A DNA stretch of 64,000 nucleotides from JBPOFY01 sp049889815 (GTDB lineage Bacteria; Verrucomicrobiota; Verrucomicrobiia; Opitutales; Coraliomargaritaceae), in NCBI GenBank assembly GCA_049889815.1, contig JBMHCR010000012.1, forward strand, positions 1-64,000. The letters run 5' to 3'. The translations under genes and the position numbers were made by a program. The notes below the pieces were generated by a model. That model was not told where the DNA came from, made no database searches, and worked only from the letters and a program-made list of their open reading frames with translations. Positions 17,332 through 25,705 of the stretch are shown piece after piece. Every line of letters starts with the position of its first letter. The first letter of the stretch is position 1.

Positions 17332-18528
17332 TTACCCGTTAAACCGTGGGTGCTCTCGAACCAATTCAAAGAGTCCCATAGATACCACGATCAGCGCCAT
17401 CCCGATGACTGCGACGTGTGCGGGTGCGGATTGGCTGAGGATCCAGTAACCGATGAAGGGTGCCATTGAGCCTCGCAGTCCGGTGAGCGCCATGTGGATG
17501 CTCATATAAGACGAGGCTTTTTCTTCGGCTGCGATCTTGGTCACCCACAGGCTCCAGATGATTTTACCTCCGCCCATGGCAAAGCCGAGAAATGCCATGC
17601 CGAGGGTGAGCATGATGATATTGGTTGAGAAAAAGAAGAAGCCAATGCTGAGGACGAAGAACACATTCAGCAGATTGCGTGTGCTGATCAGGTGCATGTT
17701 GTCAAACAGTCGACCCCATAGTTTGGTGCCCAGGATTCGAGCGATTGCAGGCACCACGATGATCAGTAGTCCGATTGTGGTGTTGTTCGCGTTTACGCCG
17801 TAATCCGGGTTTGCCAAGTATTCGATTCGAATCGGTAGTGTGATCAGATTGCCAAGTCCCAGAAGCATCCAGCTACCGCATAGAAAACCGAATAAACGGT
17901 CTTCCCATAGCAGGCTTAAGTTTTGCCATGGGTTGCCAACATGCTCTGTCGACATCGGCTTACTCGGCATGCGATACGCCGCGTAAGCTGATGCCAACGC
18001 GGCCAGTGTGATGACCACAAATAGAATGCGGTAATAATCGATCGAAGTATCAAGAAGAAGTCCCCCGAAGTAAGAGAAGGGCACCGTGCAGATTGCGGTG
18101 AGGATAAAGGGCACGGTCATCCGCCCACCGCGCTCCTTGGCGGTGTAATTCTCCGCGTAGATTTGCAACATCAGTGGACCTTGCTGTGCGGTCGCAAGCT
18201 GAGCTAGCATGATGAGCAAAGTATAAAGGAGTAGGCTTTGTGCGAATGTTGCGCCGACCATTAGCACGGCCGATACGCCAAACATGAGCGCGCAGGCGAG
18301 GTGCGGCTGCTTGCGGAGCTTTGCGACCAAATATAAAGTGATTGGCGTCAGGAGAAATCCCATCGGCCACGCACCCGCGATGAGCGCTTTAAACTTTTCC
18401 GGCGCTTCAAAGTAACGAATCGCGATGACCAAGGCAAACGCACTCCAACCAGCTTCTAAGATGCCGTAGAACGGCGCCCGCAACTTGTCGTAGCGGTAGG
18501 TCTGTTCGGCGTTGGACTGCATACTCAT
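17332..18528 (-). CDS. Major facilitator superfamily transporter
   Basis: A 398-residue polytopic transporter with about twelve predicted membrane segments in two halves of six, separated by a cytoplasmic loop near residues 190-205 (YRMPSKPMSTEHVGNPW). An RKQP turn follows segment 2 and GGRMTVPF precedes segment 4, resembling MFS loop motifs. The substrate is unknown. Its convergence with the epimerase/ThuA operon makes a sugar or sugar derivative plausible, but that is contextual inference. The gene is bracketed by hexamer repeat arrays: one begins 6 bp upstream of its start codon, the other lies just beyond its stop. Confidence 0.85.
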   Translation of the reverse strand: MSMQSNAEQTYRYDKLRAPFYGILEAGWSAFALVIAIRYFEAPEKFKALIAGAWPMGFLLTPITLYLVAKLRKQPHLACALMFGVSAVLMVGATFAQSLLLYTLLIMLAQLATAQQGPLMLQIYAENYTAKERGGRMTVPFILTAICTVPFSYFGGLLLDTSIDYYRILFVVITLAALASAYAAYRMPSKPMSTEHVGNPWQNLSLLWEDRLFGFLCGSWMLLGLGNLITLPIRIEYLANPDYGVNANNTTIGLLIIVVPAIARILGTKLWGRLFDNMHLISTRNLLNVFFVLSIGFFFFSTNIIMLTLGMAFLGFAMGGGKIIWSLWVTKIAAEEKASSYMSIHMALTGLRGSMAPFIGYWILSQSAPAHVAVIGMALIVVSMGLFELVREHPRFNG

Positions 18529-18534
18529 AAAATA

Positions 18535-18558
18535 TTACTCTTAATCTTACTCTTAATC
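18535..18558. repeat. Four perfect alternating hexamers TTACTC/TTAATC
   Basis: Two copies of the 12-mer TTACTCTTAATC lie directly upstream of the MFS start codon, in what should be its 5' leader. This is the cleanest copy of the hexamer family that also occurs at 17243-17320 and around 24164-24246. Confidence 0.75.
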
Positions 18559-18571
18559 CAACGTCATATTA

Positions 18572-18713
18572 ACCGCCCGTTTCCTTTGTTCACTCGAGTT
18601 CGCGGAGGACGCAGAGGAGGAGATTAAAGCTGTTGAGTTGGAACTCTGCGTTCTCAGCGTTCTCCAGCGACTGGTCCTGCGTGGCTCGAAGAGCGAAGAA
18701 GGAAGCGGGCGGT
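18572..18713. repeat. About 140-bp imperfect foldback element (MITE/BIME-like)
   Basis: The outer arms are near-perfect complements: ACCGCCCGTTTCCTT at 18572-18586 against AAGGAAGCGGGCGGT at 18699-18713. Inner arms also pair: 18601-18616 (CGCGGAGGACGCAGAG) with 18644-18669, which carries the complementary CTCTGCG followed by TTCTC-AGCG repeats. The loop is about 27 bp. No coding capacity is visible. It lies between the nadA 3' end and the MFS promoter, both minus strand. It resembles a miniature inverted-repeat or REP-pair element. Confidence 0.65.
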
Positions 18714-18765
18714 ATAATCACAGATTTATAGCCCCTGATGTTCTAGGATTAAGACTTCAAAAATC

Positions 18766-19749
18766 CTAGCGGCTCCAGTCCAGCATACGCTTGAGGGGCA
18801 CGAAGGCTTGTTCGCGGACGGACTCCCCCATCTTGATCTCGGGTGTCATGTCGCGCAGGCAATCGCGCAGCTTCTCGATGGTATTCATCTTCATAAAGCG
18901 GCACTCGTTACATGCACAGGTGTCGGTCGGTCCGGCGATAAAAGTCTTGTTTGGCACTTCGCGCTGTAAGCGGTGGATCATGCCTGGTTCAGTGACCACG
19001 ATGAATTGCTCCGCATCGCTGTCGCGGCAGAAGCCGATCATCTTTTCGGTGCTGCAGACCTCGTCGGCGTTGTCGCGAACAGTTTCTACACACTCGGGGT
19101 GGGCGACGACCAGTGCTTTCGGGAACTGAAGTTTGATCGTCTCAATCGCCTGCTGAGTGAAAAGCACGTGCGCATAGCACGAGCCAGGCCACAGTTGCAT
19201 TTCGCGACCGGTTTGCTTTGCCACCCATTGCCCAAGGTTTTGATCTGGCACAAAGAGGATGTCGCGGTCAGCGGGCACGTTATCGACGATTTTCTTGGCA
19301 TTACCGCTGGTGCAAATCACATCGCAGAGTGCTTTCACTGCTGCCGAGCAGTTGATATAAGCGACCACATAGACATTCGGATTGGCTTTCTTGTAGGCGG
19401 CCAGTTTCTCCGCAGGGCAGGAGTCGGCAAGTGAGCAACCGGCTTCCATGTCGGGAAGGAGCACGGTCTTTGATGGGTTCACAATCTTAGCCGTCTCAGC
19501 CATGAAGTGGACTCCGCAAAATACAATGCAATCGGCATCTGCTTCCGCAGCGTGGTAGGCGAGGCCCAGGGAATCACCCACGTAGTCCGCTACGCGCTGA
19601 ATCTCATCCACTTGGTAATTGTGAGCCAGAATAACAGCGTTGCGTTCCTTCTTGAGCTTTAGCACCTCCTCCTGAATCGCAGAAAGCGGAGCCTCCTCCG
19701 TGCGAGGATTAAAAACCATTGGTTCGTAGTTGAGTGTCGCGGTAGCCAT
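18766..19749 (-). CDS. nadA: Quinolinate synthase NadA
   Basis: A 327-residue [4Fe-4S] enzyme that condenses iminoaspartate with dihydroxyacetone phosphate to quinolinate in NAD biosynthesis. From the ATG at 19749 the cluster ligands are visible as Cys105 (AGCSL), Cys220 (HPEC) and the C-terminal CACNEC motif (Cys278, 280, 283). Other hallmarks are VILAHNYQVDEIQRVADYVGDSL, CIVFCGVHFMAETAKI, YVVAYINCSAAVKAL, CTSGNA and the TEPGM-RLQ loop. An in-frame TTG at 19773 is a less likely start. A 14-bp palindrome lies about 115 bp upstream. No nadB or nadC is nearby. Confidence 0.96.
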   Translation of the reverse strand: MATATLNYEPMVFNPRTEEAPLSAIQEEVLKLKKERNAVILAHNYQVDEIQRVADYVGDSLGLAYHAAEADADCIVFCGVHFMAETAKIVNPSKTVLLPDMEAGCSLADSCPAEKLAAYKKANPNVYVVAYINCSAAVKALCDVICTSGNAKKIVDNVPADRDILFVPDQNLGQWVAKQTGREMQLWPGSCYAHVLFTQQAIETIKLQFPKALVVAHPECVETVRDNADEVCSTEKMIGFCRDSDAEQFIVVTEPGMIHRLQREVPNKTFIAGPTDTCACNECRFMKMNTIEKLRDCLRDMTPEIKMGESVREQAFVPLKRMLDWSR

Positions 19750-19861
19750 AGTGAAAAATGAAACCGCAGACAATCGGTCGAGGGGCTGACTAAGTCAAGT
19801 CTGTGGGGATGGAGGGTGGTGCTCCGTCGCCGCCGAGTTTGTCGATTGGAAACGTTAATTT

Positions 19862-19875
19862 ACGTCAATTGACGT
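19862..19875. promoter_or_regulatory. Perfect palindrome ACGTCAATTGACGT, candidate operator for nadA
   Basis: A 14-bp perfect dyad preceded by AACGTTAATTT, about 113-126 bp upstream of the nadA ATG. The symmetry and position suit a dimeric regulator, but no regulator is identified and chance occurrence cannot be excluded. Confidence 0.3.
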
Positions 19876-19945
19876 TGATGGCTTAGGATTTCTATCCCTC
19901 CTTTGCTGGGATCGTGTCAGGGGCTTTCGCGATACGGTATCGAAC

Positions 19946-20065
19946 TTAAGCATCCTGTGGAACGTTGAGCCCGACGGGTAGCTTGCTAATGTAGCTGATG
20001 AGGCCGGGGCCGCCACCAAGTTTTACCAAGCGTTCGACTTTGGCCGTGTTTGGATTGGCTGCCAT
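19946..20065 (-). CDS. Possible small protein (39 residues), function unknown
   Basis: A short frame starting at ATG 20065, MAANPNTAKVERLVKL followed by a Gly-Gly-Gly-Pro-Gly turn and an ISYISKLPVGLNVPQDA tail. Codon usage looks like that of neighbouring genes, and the same frame is open upstream without a Met to about 20190 (with TTLRLGFTYYEVTKIEPVAG), which suggests either a longer gene with a non-canonical start or the 3' remnant of one. No family was recognised. It lies between hrpA and nadA on the same strand. Confidence that it is expressed is low. Confidence 0.25.
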   Translation of the reverse strand: MAANPNTAKVERLVKLGGGPGLISYISKLPVGLNVPQDA

Positions 20066-20198
20066 GAGGCTTCCTGCTACGGGTTCAATTTTAGTTACTT
20101 CGTAATAAGTAAAGCCCAGCCTGAGAGTGGTTCTGCTTTTATCTAAGCACCGTGAAAGTATTTGTTCACGGCGTCCGCCATTACGGTTTTACTGACGA

Positions 20199-23100
20199 TC
20201 AATACTTTCTCAACGCTCGTTCGATCCTATCTGCAAGCTTTTCCAAGCGTTTCTCGGAGGCTTTTTGTGCGGTGCCGATCTTCTGGGCGTAGATGGAGAC
20301 TTTGAATTCTTCCAGCAGGATTAAGTAAGGCTTTAGGAGATGCGAGATTTGTGATGCGTGATTCGGGAATTGGGATGGGAGGTGTTTCTTCGCAAGCTTC
20401 TTGAGTGTTTCGAGTTTCGCTTCATAGGGTGCGACTCGCTTGGATTTATCGATGTCGCGCTGGATGCTTTCTTTGGCGCGTTCTGCGCGGATGCGCATGG
20501 CTTTGAGGAAGCGTGTTATGTGGGGCAACTCGTCGAATTCAAAATCCTTGAGGAGCTTTTTAGACGCGAGGCTATCCATGTGCACTCGCATGCCGGGATA
20601 GCTGATCGCTTGTTTGGTTTGTTTCTGCTCAATGATGAGTGCGATCTCTTGGCGTGCGTCCAACAAAGCGCGTAAGCGCTGGCTGAGCTCATGTACGATT
20701 CCCTTGCGCTCGTTTTCGGCTCGCTCGCAGACTTTCTCAAAGGTCTGTTGCTTAAGCGGAAGCGTATTATCGCAGCGAAAGAGGTGGCGCTTGAGATGCA
20801 GCCACGCTTCTTCTTTAATTAGATCCATGGAGCCAAGGGGCAGTAGCAGTGCGCCGAGTTGCTTGAGTTCTTTCAGGTCGCGGCGAATCCATGCAAGATC
20901 GCGACCGAGCTTGAGTTCACCCAGATCCGCCCAGCCGGTCTCAGTGGCAGCTTGAGCGGCGTTTAAATCTGAGAGCAAGCGGAGGTGCACGCCCTGTTTA
21001 TCGGAAACAAGAGCAGGGTAGGCTTTGAGTGGGAGTCCGGCATCACCGGTGAGATCGATCGATACAGGTAGATCACCAAAGGACCATTCGTTGAGGTTTT
21101 CTTTCTCGTATCGTTCCGTGGCAGCTTGCCATGCAGGCACGGCATCGAGTCCGTTACCCTGGGCGACCTCCTTGGTGGTTTGATCGAGTTGTTTGCGCAA
21201 TGCGTCGAGCTCGCGACCATTGGCGAGGACATCACCTTTCGAAGTTTCGATTTGGATGCGAGGTCTCAGGTAGTCGGGGATCTCGCTCTTAGCCCAGTCG
21301 TCTTTGTAAGTTTGGATACCGAAATCTTTCAGCAACACGTGAGCGAGTTGGTCCTTAAGGGAGACCGCGGAAGGCTTAAGCTGTTTCTTGAATTCGACTG
21401 CGCGCTCTTTAAGAGGGTGTAGTTGAATGCGGATCGGTTTCGGCAAACCGCGCAGTAGGCTTTCGATCTTTTGCTCAAGGTGCCCGGGCACTGCCCAATC
21501 GAGTGTGCTTTGTTGGATCGCGCCCACTTGCGATATCGGCACACGTAGAGTGACGCCGTCGGCTTCGTTGCCGGGTTCGTTACGATAGAGGAGGTCGAGT
21601 GTGGTGCCGCCGATGTGTAGCTCTCGAGGGTAGTCTTCGATACTCCTTTCCGTGCCACTTGGAATCAGGTCTTCGAGTGTTGCTTTGAGGAACTCCAAGT
21701 GCCCGTTGTGTTTCGCTTTAGCGAATCGGCGTAGCTCGGGGAAGGATCCGACGCCTTCAATTCGCGATCGGTAAAATCCGAACAAGGCATCGTCCACCGC
21801 GAGACCAGAGCCGAGGCGTAGTCGCGCAATCTCGGACTCAGCTTTCTCGCGCACACCTTGGTTGTGAGTTAGGAACTTCGGCCGCTCCGTTATGCCTTCC
21901 TCGACGAGCCCATTGCGCACAAAGATGCTGGTTGCCTCTTCGGGATCGATCGGTGTGTAGCTAACATTGGAACGCTCGATTTCGAGTCCGAAGAGAATCT
22001 TGCGTTGCTTACAAAGCACTGCGGCTGACTTGGTGCTCCAGAAGGGCTCGGAATGACGCAACTGAATGAGGTCGCCTGCAAGCTCCTCGATCCATTCGAC
22101 TTCGACCTTCGCGGCAGTGCGGGCGTAGAGTTGATTGGTTTCCATCCATTCGCCGCACACCAGCCATGCGGGTGCGGAGGTTTTTGCTGGCTTCGGTTTG
22201 GTCTTTCTTACGTAGGCTGCCTTACGCTGCTTCTTCGCGGTTTCGTGGTCGAAGAGTCCGGAGCCTGGAAATAGAAGCGCCTTGCGATTGCGCGGACCGC
22301 GATAGGTGTGTTCTTCTTCCTTGATCGCGATATTGCTCAACAGCCCGCTGAGTATACTGCGATGGATCGCGGCATACTCAGCGAGTGAAGCGTTAGAGTT
22401 AAAGTGAGCGTTTTCCGATGGATTGTTAACTGTGGTCTCACGAACTTTCCCTTCCCCTTTCACTTTATACCCCAAGTTGGAAAGTATCCTTTCCAATTGG
22501 TGGTGTATGTCGCGCCATTCGCGCATGCGCTGGTAGGAGATGAAGTGCTGCTTGCAGAATTTGCGAAGCTGCCCTTGTGAGAGGCGATCCATCTCATCGT
22601 GATAGGCATTCCAAATGTTCAGTATGGTGAGGAAGTCGGACTCTGGGTGAACGAAGCGCTTCTGCATATCATCGGCTTCCTTCGCGAGTTCGGCGGGGCG
22701 TTCGCGCGGGTCTTGAATCGAGAGGCCGGACGCGATTACCAGCACGTCTTCCAATACGCCTTCTTCCTTTGCTTGGAGTAACATACGCGCGACCGTTGGG
22801 TCGACGGGTAAGTGCGCGAGTTTGCGGCCTAGCTTGGTTAGCCGATAGGCATCTTCGTTTTTTGCATATTGATCGCCAAAGACAGCTCCGAGTTCGTCGA
22901 GTAGACGGTAGCCTCCTTTGATGGCGGTGTCTGAGGGTGGGTCGATAAACGGAAAGGTGCGAATGTCGCCGAGTCGGAAGGCGAGCATGCGCAGTATGAC
23001 TGCAGCTAGATTCGAGCGATGGATTTCAGGAGTGGTGAAGCGGTCGCGTGCGAGAAAGTCTTGCTCCGAATAGAGTCGGTAGCAGACGCCATTATTGACG

Positions 23101-24119
23101 CGGCCGCAGCGGCCCTTGCGCTGTTCGGCGCTGGATTGGGCGACCGGTTCGATCGGGAGGCGCTGCGTGCGGGAGGTTGCACTGTAGCGACTGATTCTTG
23201 CAAGTCCCGCGTCGACGACATAGCGGATGCCCGGCACGGTGAGTGAAGTTTCCGCGATGTTGGTGGAAAGGATGATGCGGCGCCGTCCACCGGGGTGGAA
23301 GATGCGCTGTTGGTCGGCATTACTGAGTCGACCGTAGAGGGGGAGGATATCGCAGCCACGGACCTTAGTATCTTCCAGTTTACGACGCAACTCATGGATA
23401 TCGCGCTCCCCAGGGAGGAAAACCAAGACATCGCCTTCGCGGTTCTCAGCGACGATGTCGTTGACCACTTCCGAGGCAGCTTCGATGTAGGTGATATCAC
23501 CCGAATCTTCGAGCATCTCTTCGAGCGGCCGATAGATGGTTTCCACCGGATACATGCGCCCTGAAACTTCGATGATGGGCGCGCCGCCAAATGCCTTCGA
23601 AAAAGTTTCGGTATCGATCGTTGCCGATGTGATGATGATCTTGAGGTCTTTCCGCTTCTCGGAGAGCAGTCGCAGAAAGCCGAGAATGAAGTCGATGTTG
23701 AGGCTGCGTTCATGAGCTTCGTCGATAACGATGGCCTCGTATTTTTTGAGCAGCGGGTCGTCCTGTATCTCGTTCAGCAGGATGCCGTCGGTCATGACTT
23801 TGATGACCGTGTCCTTCTTCGTCTGGTCGGTGAAGCGAATCTTTGCTCCGACTTCGTTGCCGTAAGTCACACTCAGCTCTTCGGCGATGCGTTGTGCTAC
23901 GGAGAGGGCAGCGACACGGCGGGGTTGGGTGCAACCGAGCAGACCTTTTTGGCCGAGGCCTGCGTCGATCAGAAACTTTGGCAGCTGAGTGGTTTTACCC
24001 GAGCCGGTCTCACCCGCGATGACCACGACCTGATTTTCCTGAATGGCACGAATGATTTCGTCTCGCCGGGCATGAATCGGGAGTTCTTCTGAATAGGTCG
24101 GCTGGAGTTGGTGGGACAA
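20199..24119 (-). CDS. hrpA: ATP-dependent RNA helicase HrpA (DEAH family)
   Basis: A large DEAH-box RNA helicase, about 1300 residues, the usual length for bacterial HrpA. Motifs in order are Walker A AGETGSGKTTQLPK, TQPRRVAA, MTDGILLNEIQ, IDEAHERSLNIDF, ITSATIDTETFS, FLPGERDIHEL, LSTNIAETSLTVPGIRYVVD and QRKGRCGR, then the helicase-associated and OB regions and a C-terminal DUF3418 domain (PRELHIGGTTLDLLYR, GTPGHLEQ-like VPGHLEQKI). The frame is open to a GTG at 24254, but that extra N-terminus is encoded by hexamer and heptamer repeats. A TTG at 24119 (LSHQLQPTY) fits better, though no clear ribosome site marks it. A heptamer array also lies in frame near the C-terminus (20336-20384). Confidence 0.93.
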   Translation of the reverse strand: MSHQLQPTYSEELPIHARRDEIIRAIQENQVVVIAGETGSGKTTQLPKFLIDAGLGQKGLLGCTQPRRVAALSVAQRIAEELSVTYGNEVGAKIRFTDQTKKDTVIKVMTDGILLNEIQDDPLLKKYEAIVIDEAHERSLNIDFILGFLRLLSEKRKDLKIIITSATIDTETFSKAFGGAPIIEVSGRMYPVETIYRPLEEMLEDSGDITYIEAASEVVNDIVAENREGDVLVFLPGERDIHELRRKLEDTKVRGCDILPLYGRLSNADQQRIFHPGGRRRIILSTNIAETSLTVPGIRYVVDAGLARISRYSATSRTQRLPIEPVAQSSAEQRKGRCGRVNNGVCYRLYSEQDFLARDRFTTPEIHRSNLAAVILRMLAFRLGDIRTFPFIDPPSDTAIKGGYRLLDELGAVFGDQYAKNEDAYRLTKLGRKLAHLPVDPTVARMLLQAKEEGVLEDVLVIASGLSIQDPRERPAELAKEADDMQKRFVHPESDFLTILNIWNAYHDEMDRLSQGQLRKFCKQHFISYQRMREWRDIHHQLERILSNLGYKVKGEGKVRETTVNNPSENAHFNSNASLAEYAAIHRSILSGLLSNIAIKEEEHTYRGPRNRKALLFPGSGLFDHETAKKQRKAAYVRKTKPKPAKTSAPAWLVCGEWMETNQLYARTAAKVEVEWIEELAGDLIQLRHSEPFWSTKSAAVLCKQRKILFGLEIERSNVSYTPIDPEEATSIFVRNGLVEEGITERPKFLTHNQGVREKAESEIARLRLGSGLAVDDALFGFYRSRIEGVGSFPELRRFAKAKHNGHLEFLKATLEDLIPSGTERSIEDYPRELHIGGTTLDLLYRNEPGNEADGVTLRVPISQVGAIQQSTLDWAVPGHLEQKIESLLRGLPKPIRIQLHPLKERAVEFKKQLKPSAVSLKDQLAHVLLKDFGIQTYKDDWAKSEIPDYLRPRIQIETSKGDVLANGRELDALRKQLDQTTKEVAQGNGLDAVPAWQAATERYEKENLNEWSFGDLPVSIDLTGDAGLPLKAYPALVSDKQGVHLRLLSDLNAAQAATETGWADLGELKLGRDLAWIRRDLKELKQLGALLLPLGSMDLIKEEAWLHLKRHLFRCDNTLPLKQQTFEKVCERAENERKGIVHELSQRLRALLDARQEIALIIEQKQTKQAISYPGMRVHMDSLASKKLLKDFEFDELPHITRFLKAMRIRAERAKESIQRDIDKSKRVAPYEAKLETLKKLAKKHLPSQFPNHASQISHLLKPYLILLEEFKVSIYAQKIGTAQKASEKRLEKLADRIERALRKY
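20336..20384. repeat. Seven-unit heptamer array inside hrpA
   Basis: Plus-strand reading gives seven consecutive 7-mers: GGAGATG, CGAGATT, TGTGATG, CGTGATT, CGGGAAT, TGGGATG, GGAGGTG (consensus YGNGATN). On the coding strand it encodes a PSQFPNHASQISHLL-like segment between two helical parts of the C-terminal region. The unit matches the array at 24126-24153. Confidence 0.6.
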
Positions 24120-24125
24120 CAGGAG

Positions 24126-24153
24126 TGGGATACGGGATTTGTGATCTGGGATA
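24126..24153. repeat. Four-unit heptamer array at the hrpA 5' end
   Basis: TGGGATA, CGGGATT, TGTGATC, TGGGATA in direct succession, the same YGNGATN unit as the array at 20336-20384. It lies immediately upstream of the TTG proposed as hrpA start and next to the hexamer array at 24164. Confidence 0.6.
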
Positions 24154-24163
24154 CGATGAGGTC

Positions 24164-24246
24164 TTAATCTTAACCCTAATCCTTCGAGTTTAGTCAATGG
24201 GTTGCTTTTGATATTGGTGAAGAAGATTAAGAGTAGGATTAAGATT
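24164..24246. repeat. Two opposed hexamer arrays (TTAATC-type) upstream of hrpA
   Basis: 24164-24181 reads TTAATC, TTAACC, CTAATC. 24222-24246 carries the complementary orientation (GATTAAGAGTAGGATTAAGATTA). The arrangement, two inverted arrays about 40-60 bp apart, mirrors that at 17243-17320. They occupy the space between the rpmB terminator and hrpA. Confidence 0.65.
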
Positions 24247-24256
24247 ACGGGCACAA

Positions 24257-24284
24257 AAAAGCCTCGGACGAATCCGAGGCTTTT
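24257..24284 (-). terminator. Rho-independent terminator of rpmB
   Basis: A perfect 12-bp stem (AAAAGCCTCGGA at 24257-24268, TCCGAGGCTTTT at 24273-24284) with a 4-nt loop. On the minus strand the stem is followed by a run of T (TTTTTTG). It lies 20 bp after the rpmB stop codon. Confidence 0.9.
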
Positions 24285-24304
24285 CAGAAAATGATAGGAG
24301 CTGA

Positions 24305-24539
<235 letters not shown>

Positions 24540-24614
24540 GTTCCTTCGTTTGAAATTGAAAGGGTGAGAAAGTAGGCCTCAACTGCCTGCTAGCAAGTGT
24601 TTTCTTGGAAAATT

Positions 24615-25610
24615 TTAGCCATTTTTAAGTCCCCAAAGCACCTGAAAGCGACGTCCCATATGGGCGGGATGGATTAATTCCATGAGTGTTTGGCGCGCTT
24701 GGCTAAAATTTCCAGCACTTTGACTGACAATGGATGCTGCAGCGCGCTGAGCTCTTTGAACTAGAAATGACTCCTGACTTTCGAGAGTGACCGAGTTCAT
24801 GCCGGCTGCTTCCAGCTGTGCTTTGAGTGGCGTCCAACAGACATCACAGGTGATATCTTTCTCCCCAGGGAGGTCCAGTAGGTCGTTTTGTTGCTGGTGT
24901 TGGTAGAATGTGCGGGCAGTGCCTACGGGACAGTCTGTGAGCAGCGATTCCCATGTTTTTCCGTAATCAAAAAGTAAGAGGAGCCCTGTCCATTCCTGAT
25001 CAAGGAGTTTGGCGAGTTCTGCCTCCGCGCGGAGTGGCAGGTCGAGCTCATAGTTATCTTCGATGGTATCAGGGAGGCGGTTAGCAATTGCTGCGACTTC
25101 GGAGCTGAACGACGGCAAAAGCGTATCTCTGAGCGTTCCTGCTGAATCAAATTCGACACCACGTTCGTGCCAAGTCTCGTGTTTAAAAATCAAGCGGTGA
25201 AAGGGAAGGGCATCGAGCCACTCATTGGCGAAGATGGCTACCGGACCTTCTGCTTCGATCCTGTCGCCGTGCCGTATAACTTTGGCGTCTTGAAACGAGT
25301 GGCTTTCTAATGTGCTCAAGAGTTCGGCGTCCGGTTCGGCCGCTATTTCAACGAAGGTGCTTTGCGCAGCTTGGCCAGAAGGCAGAAGATCCTCTGCAGC
25401 AGTGGTTACTAGTTGCGCAAACACCTGACCCAAACTTTCTGCGGTGTAGAAGTCCCGCTTGGAATGACGGCCAACTCGATTGTGTTTTTTAGTGTAGTAA
25501 CCGGCATCCTTAGTATAGAGGGCTAACTCAATGTATTTTGCATAGCTGATCGGTCCGTCTGCAGTTGCAGCACGTAGTTTCTCGATCAGTATTGGGTTCG
25601 GCTTGGTCAT
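24615..25610 (-). CDS. MidA/DUF185-family methyltransferase-like protein with degenerate SAM motif
   Basis: A 331-residue protein of the MidA (NDUFAF7-like) class I methyltransferase group. Conserved family blocks are ISYAKYIELALYTKDAGYYT, DFYTAESLGQVFAQLV, ANEWLDALPFHRLIF, LLLFDYGKTWESLL and the C-terminal MGRRFQVLWGLK. The glycine-rich SAM-binding motif that should follow as E-x-G-x-G-x-G reads VEIAAEPDAELLS (residues 87-99), with every glycine lost, so catalysis is doubtful. In bacteria the target is not well defined; in mitochondria the homologue methylates a complex I subunit. It diverges from the protease gene with 95 bp between them. Confidence 0.8.
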   Translation of the reverse strand: MTKPNPILIEKLRAATADGPISYAKYIELALYTKDAGYYTKKHNRVGRHSKRDFYTAESLGQVFAQLVTTAAEDLLPSGQAAQSTFVEIAAEPDAELLSTLESHSFQDAKVIRHGDRIEAEGPVAIFANEWLDALPFHRLIFKHETWHERGVEFDSAGTLRDTLLPSFSSEVAAIANRLPDTIEDNYELDLPLRAEAELAKLLDQEWTGLLLLFDYGKTWESLLTDCPVGTARTFYQHQQQNDLLDLPGEKDITCDVCWTPLKAQLEAAGMNSVTLESQESFLVQRAQRAAASIVSQSAGNFSQARQTLMELIHPAHMGRRFQVLWGLKNG

Positions 25611-25705
25611 TAGGATTCCAAAAATGAAGGTTCCGCATTCGAGTCGAGGATAAAGAAGGAATACCGCTGTTTACAAACATCCATTGTTTAACACACTCAT
25701 CGCCG

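Larger units (their letters stand above)
19774..20198. other. Intergenic region upstream of nadA / downstream of hrpA
   Basis: A 425-bp stretch. It holds a perfect 14-bp palindrome (19862-19875), a possible small minus-strand ORF (19946-20065) and otherwise no recognisable gene, RNA or terminator. The frame of the small ORF stays open upstream to near the hrpA stop. Confidence 0.5.

Noticed and set aside
23006..23713. A 235-codon frame on the same strand as hrpA
   Set aside because: Out-of-frame shadow of the helicase core; extreme Ser/Arg content and no homology.
17241..24247. The regularly spaced TTAATC-type arrays as a CRISPR
   Set aside because: Units are 6 bp with no spacers and no cas genes are present.
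24119..24254. Extension of hrpA to a GTG at 24254
   Set aside because: The extra 45 residues are translated from hexamer and heptamer repeats and begin at the edge of the rpmB terminator; they do not align with HrpA N-termini as I know them.
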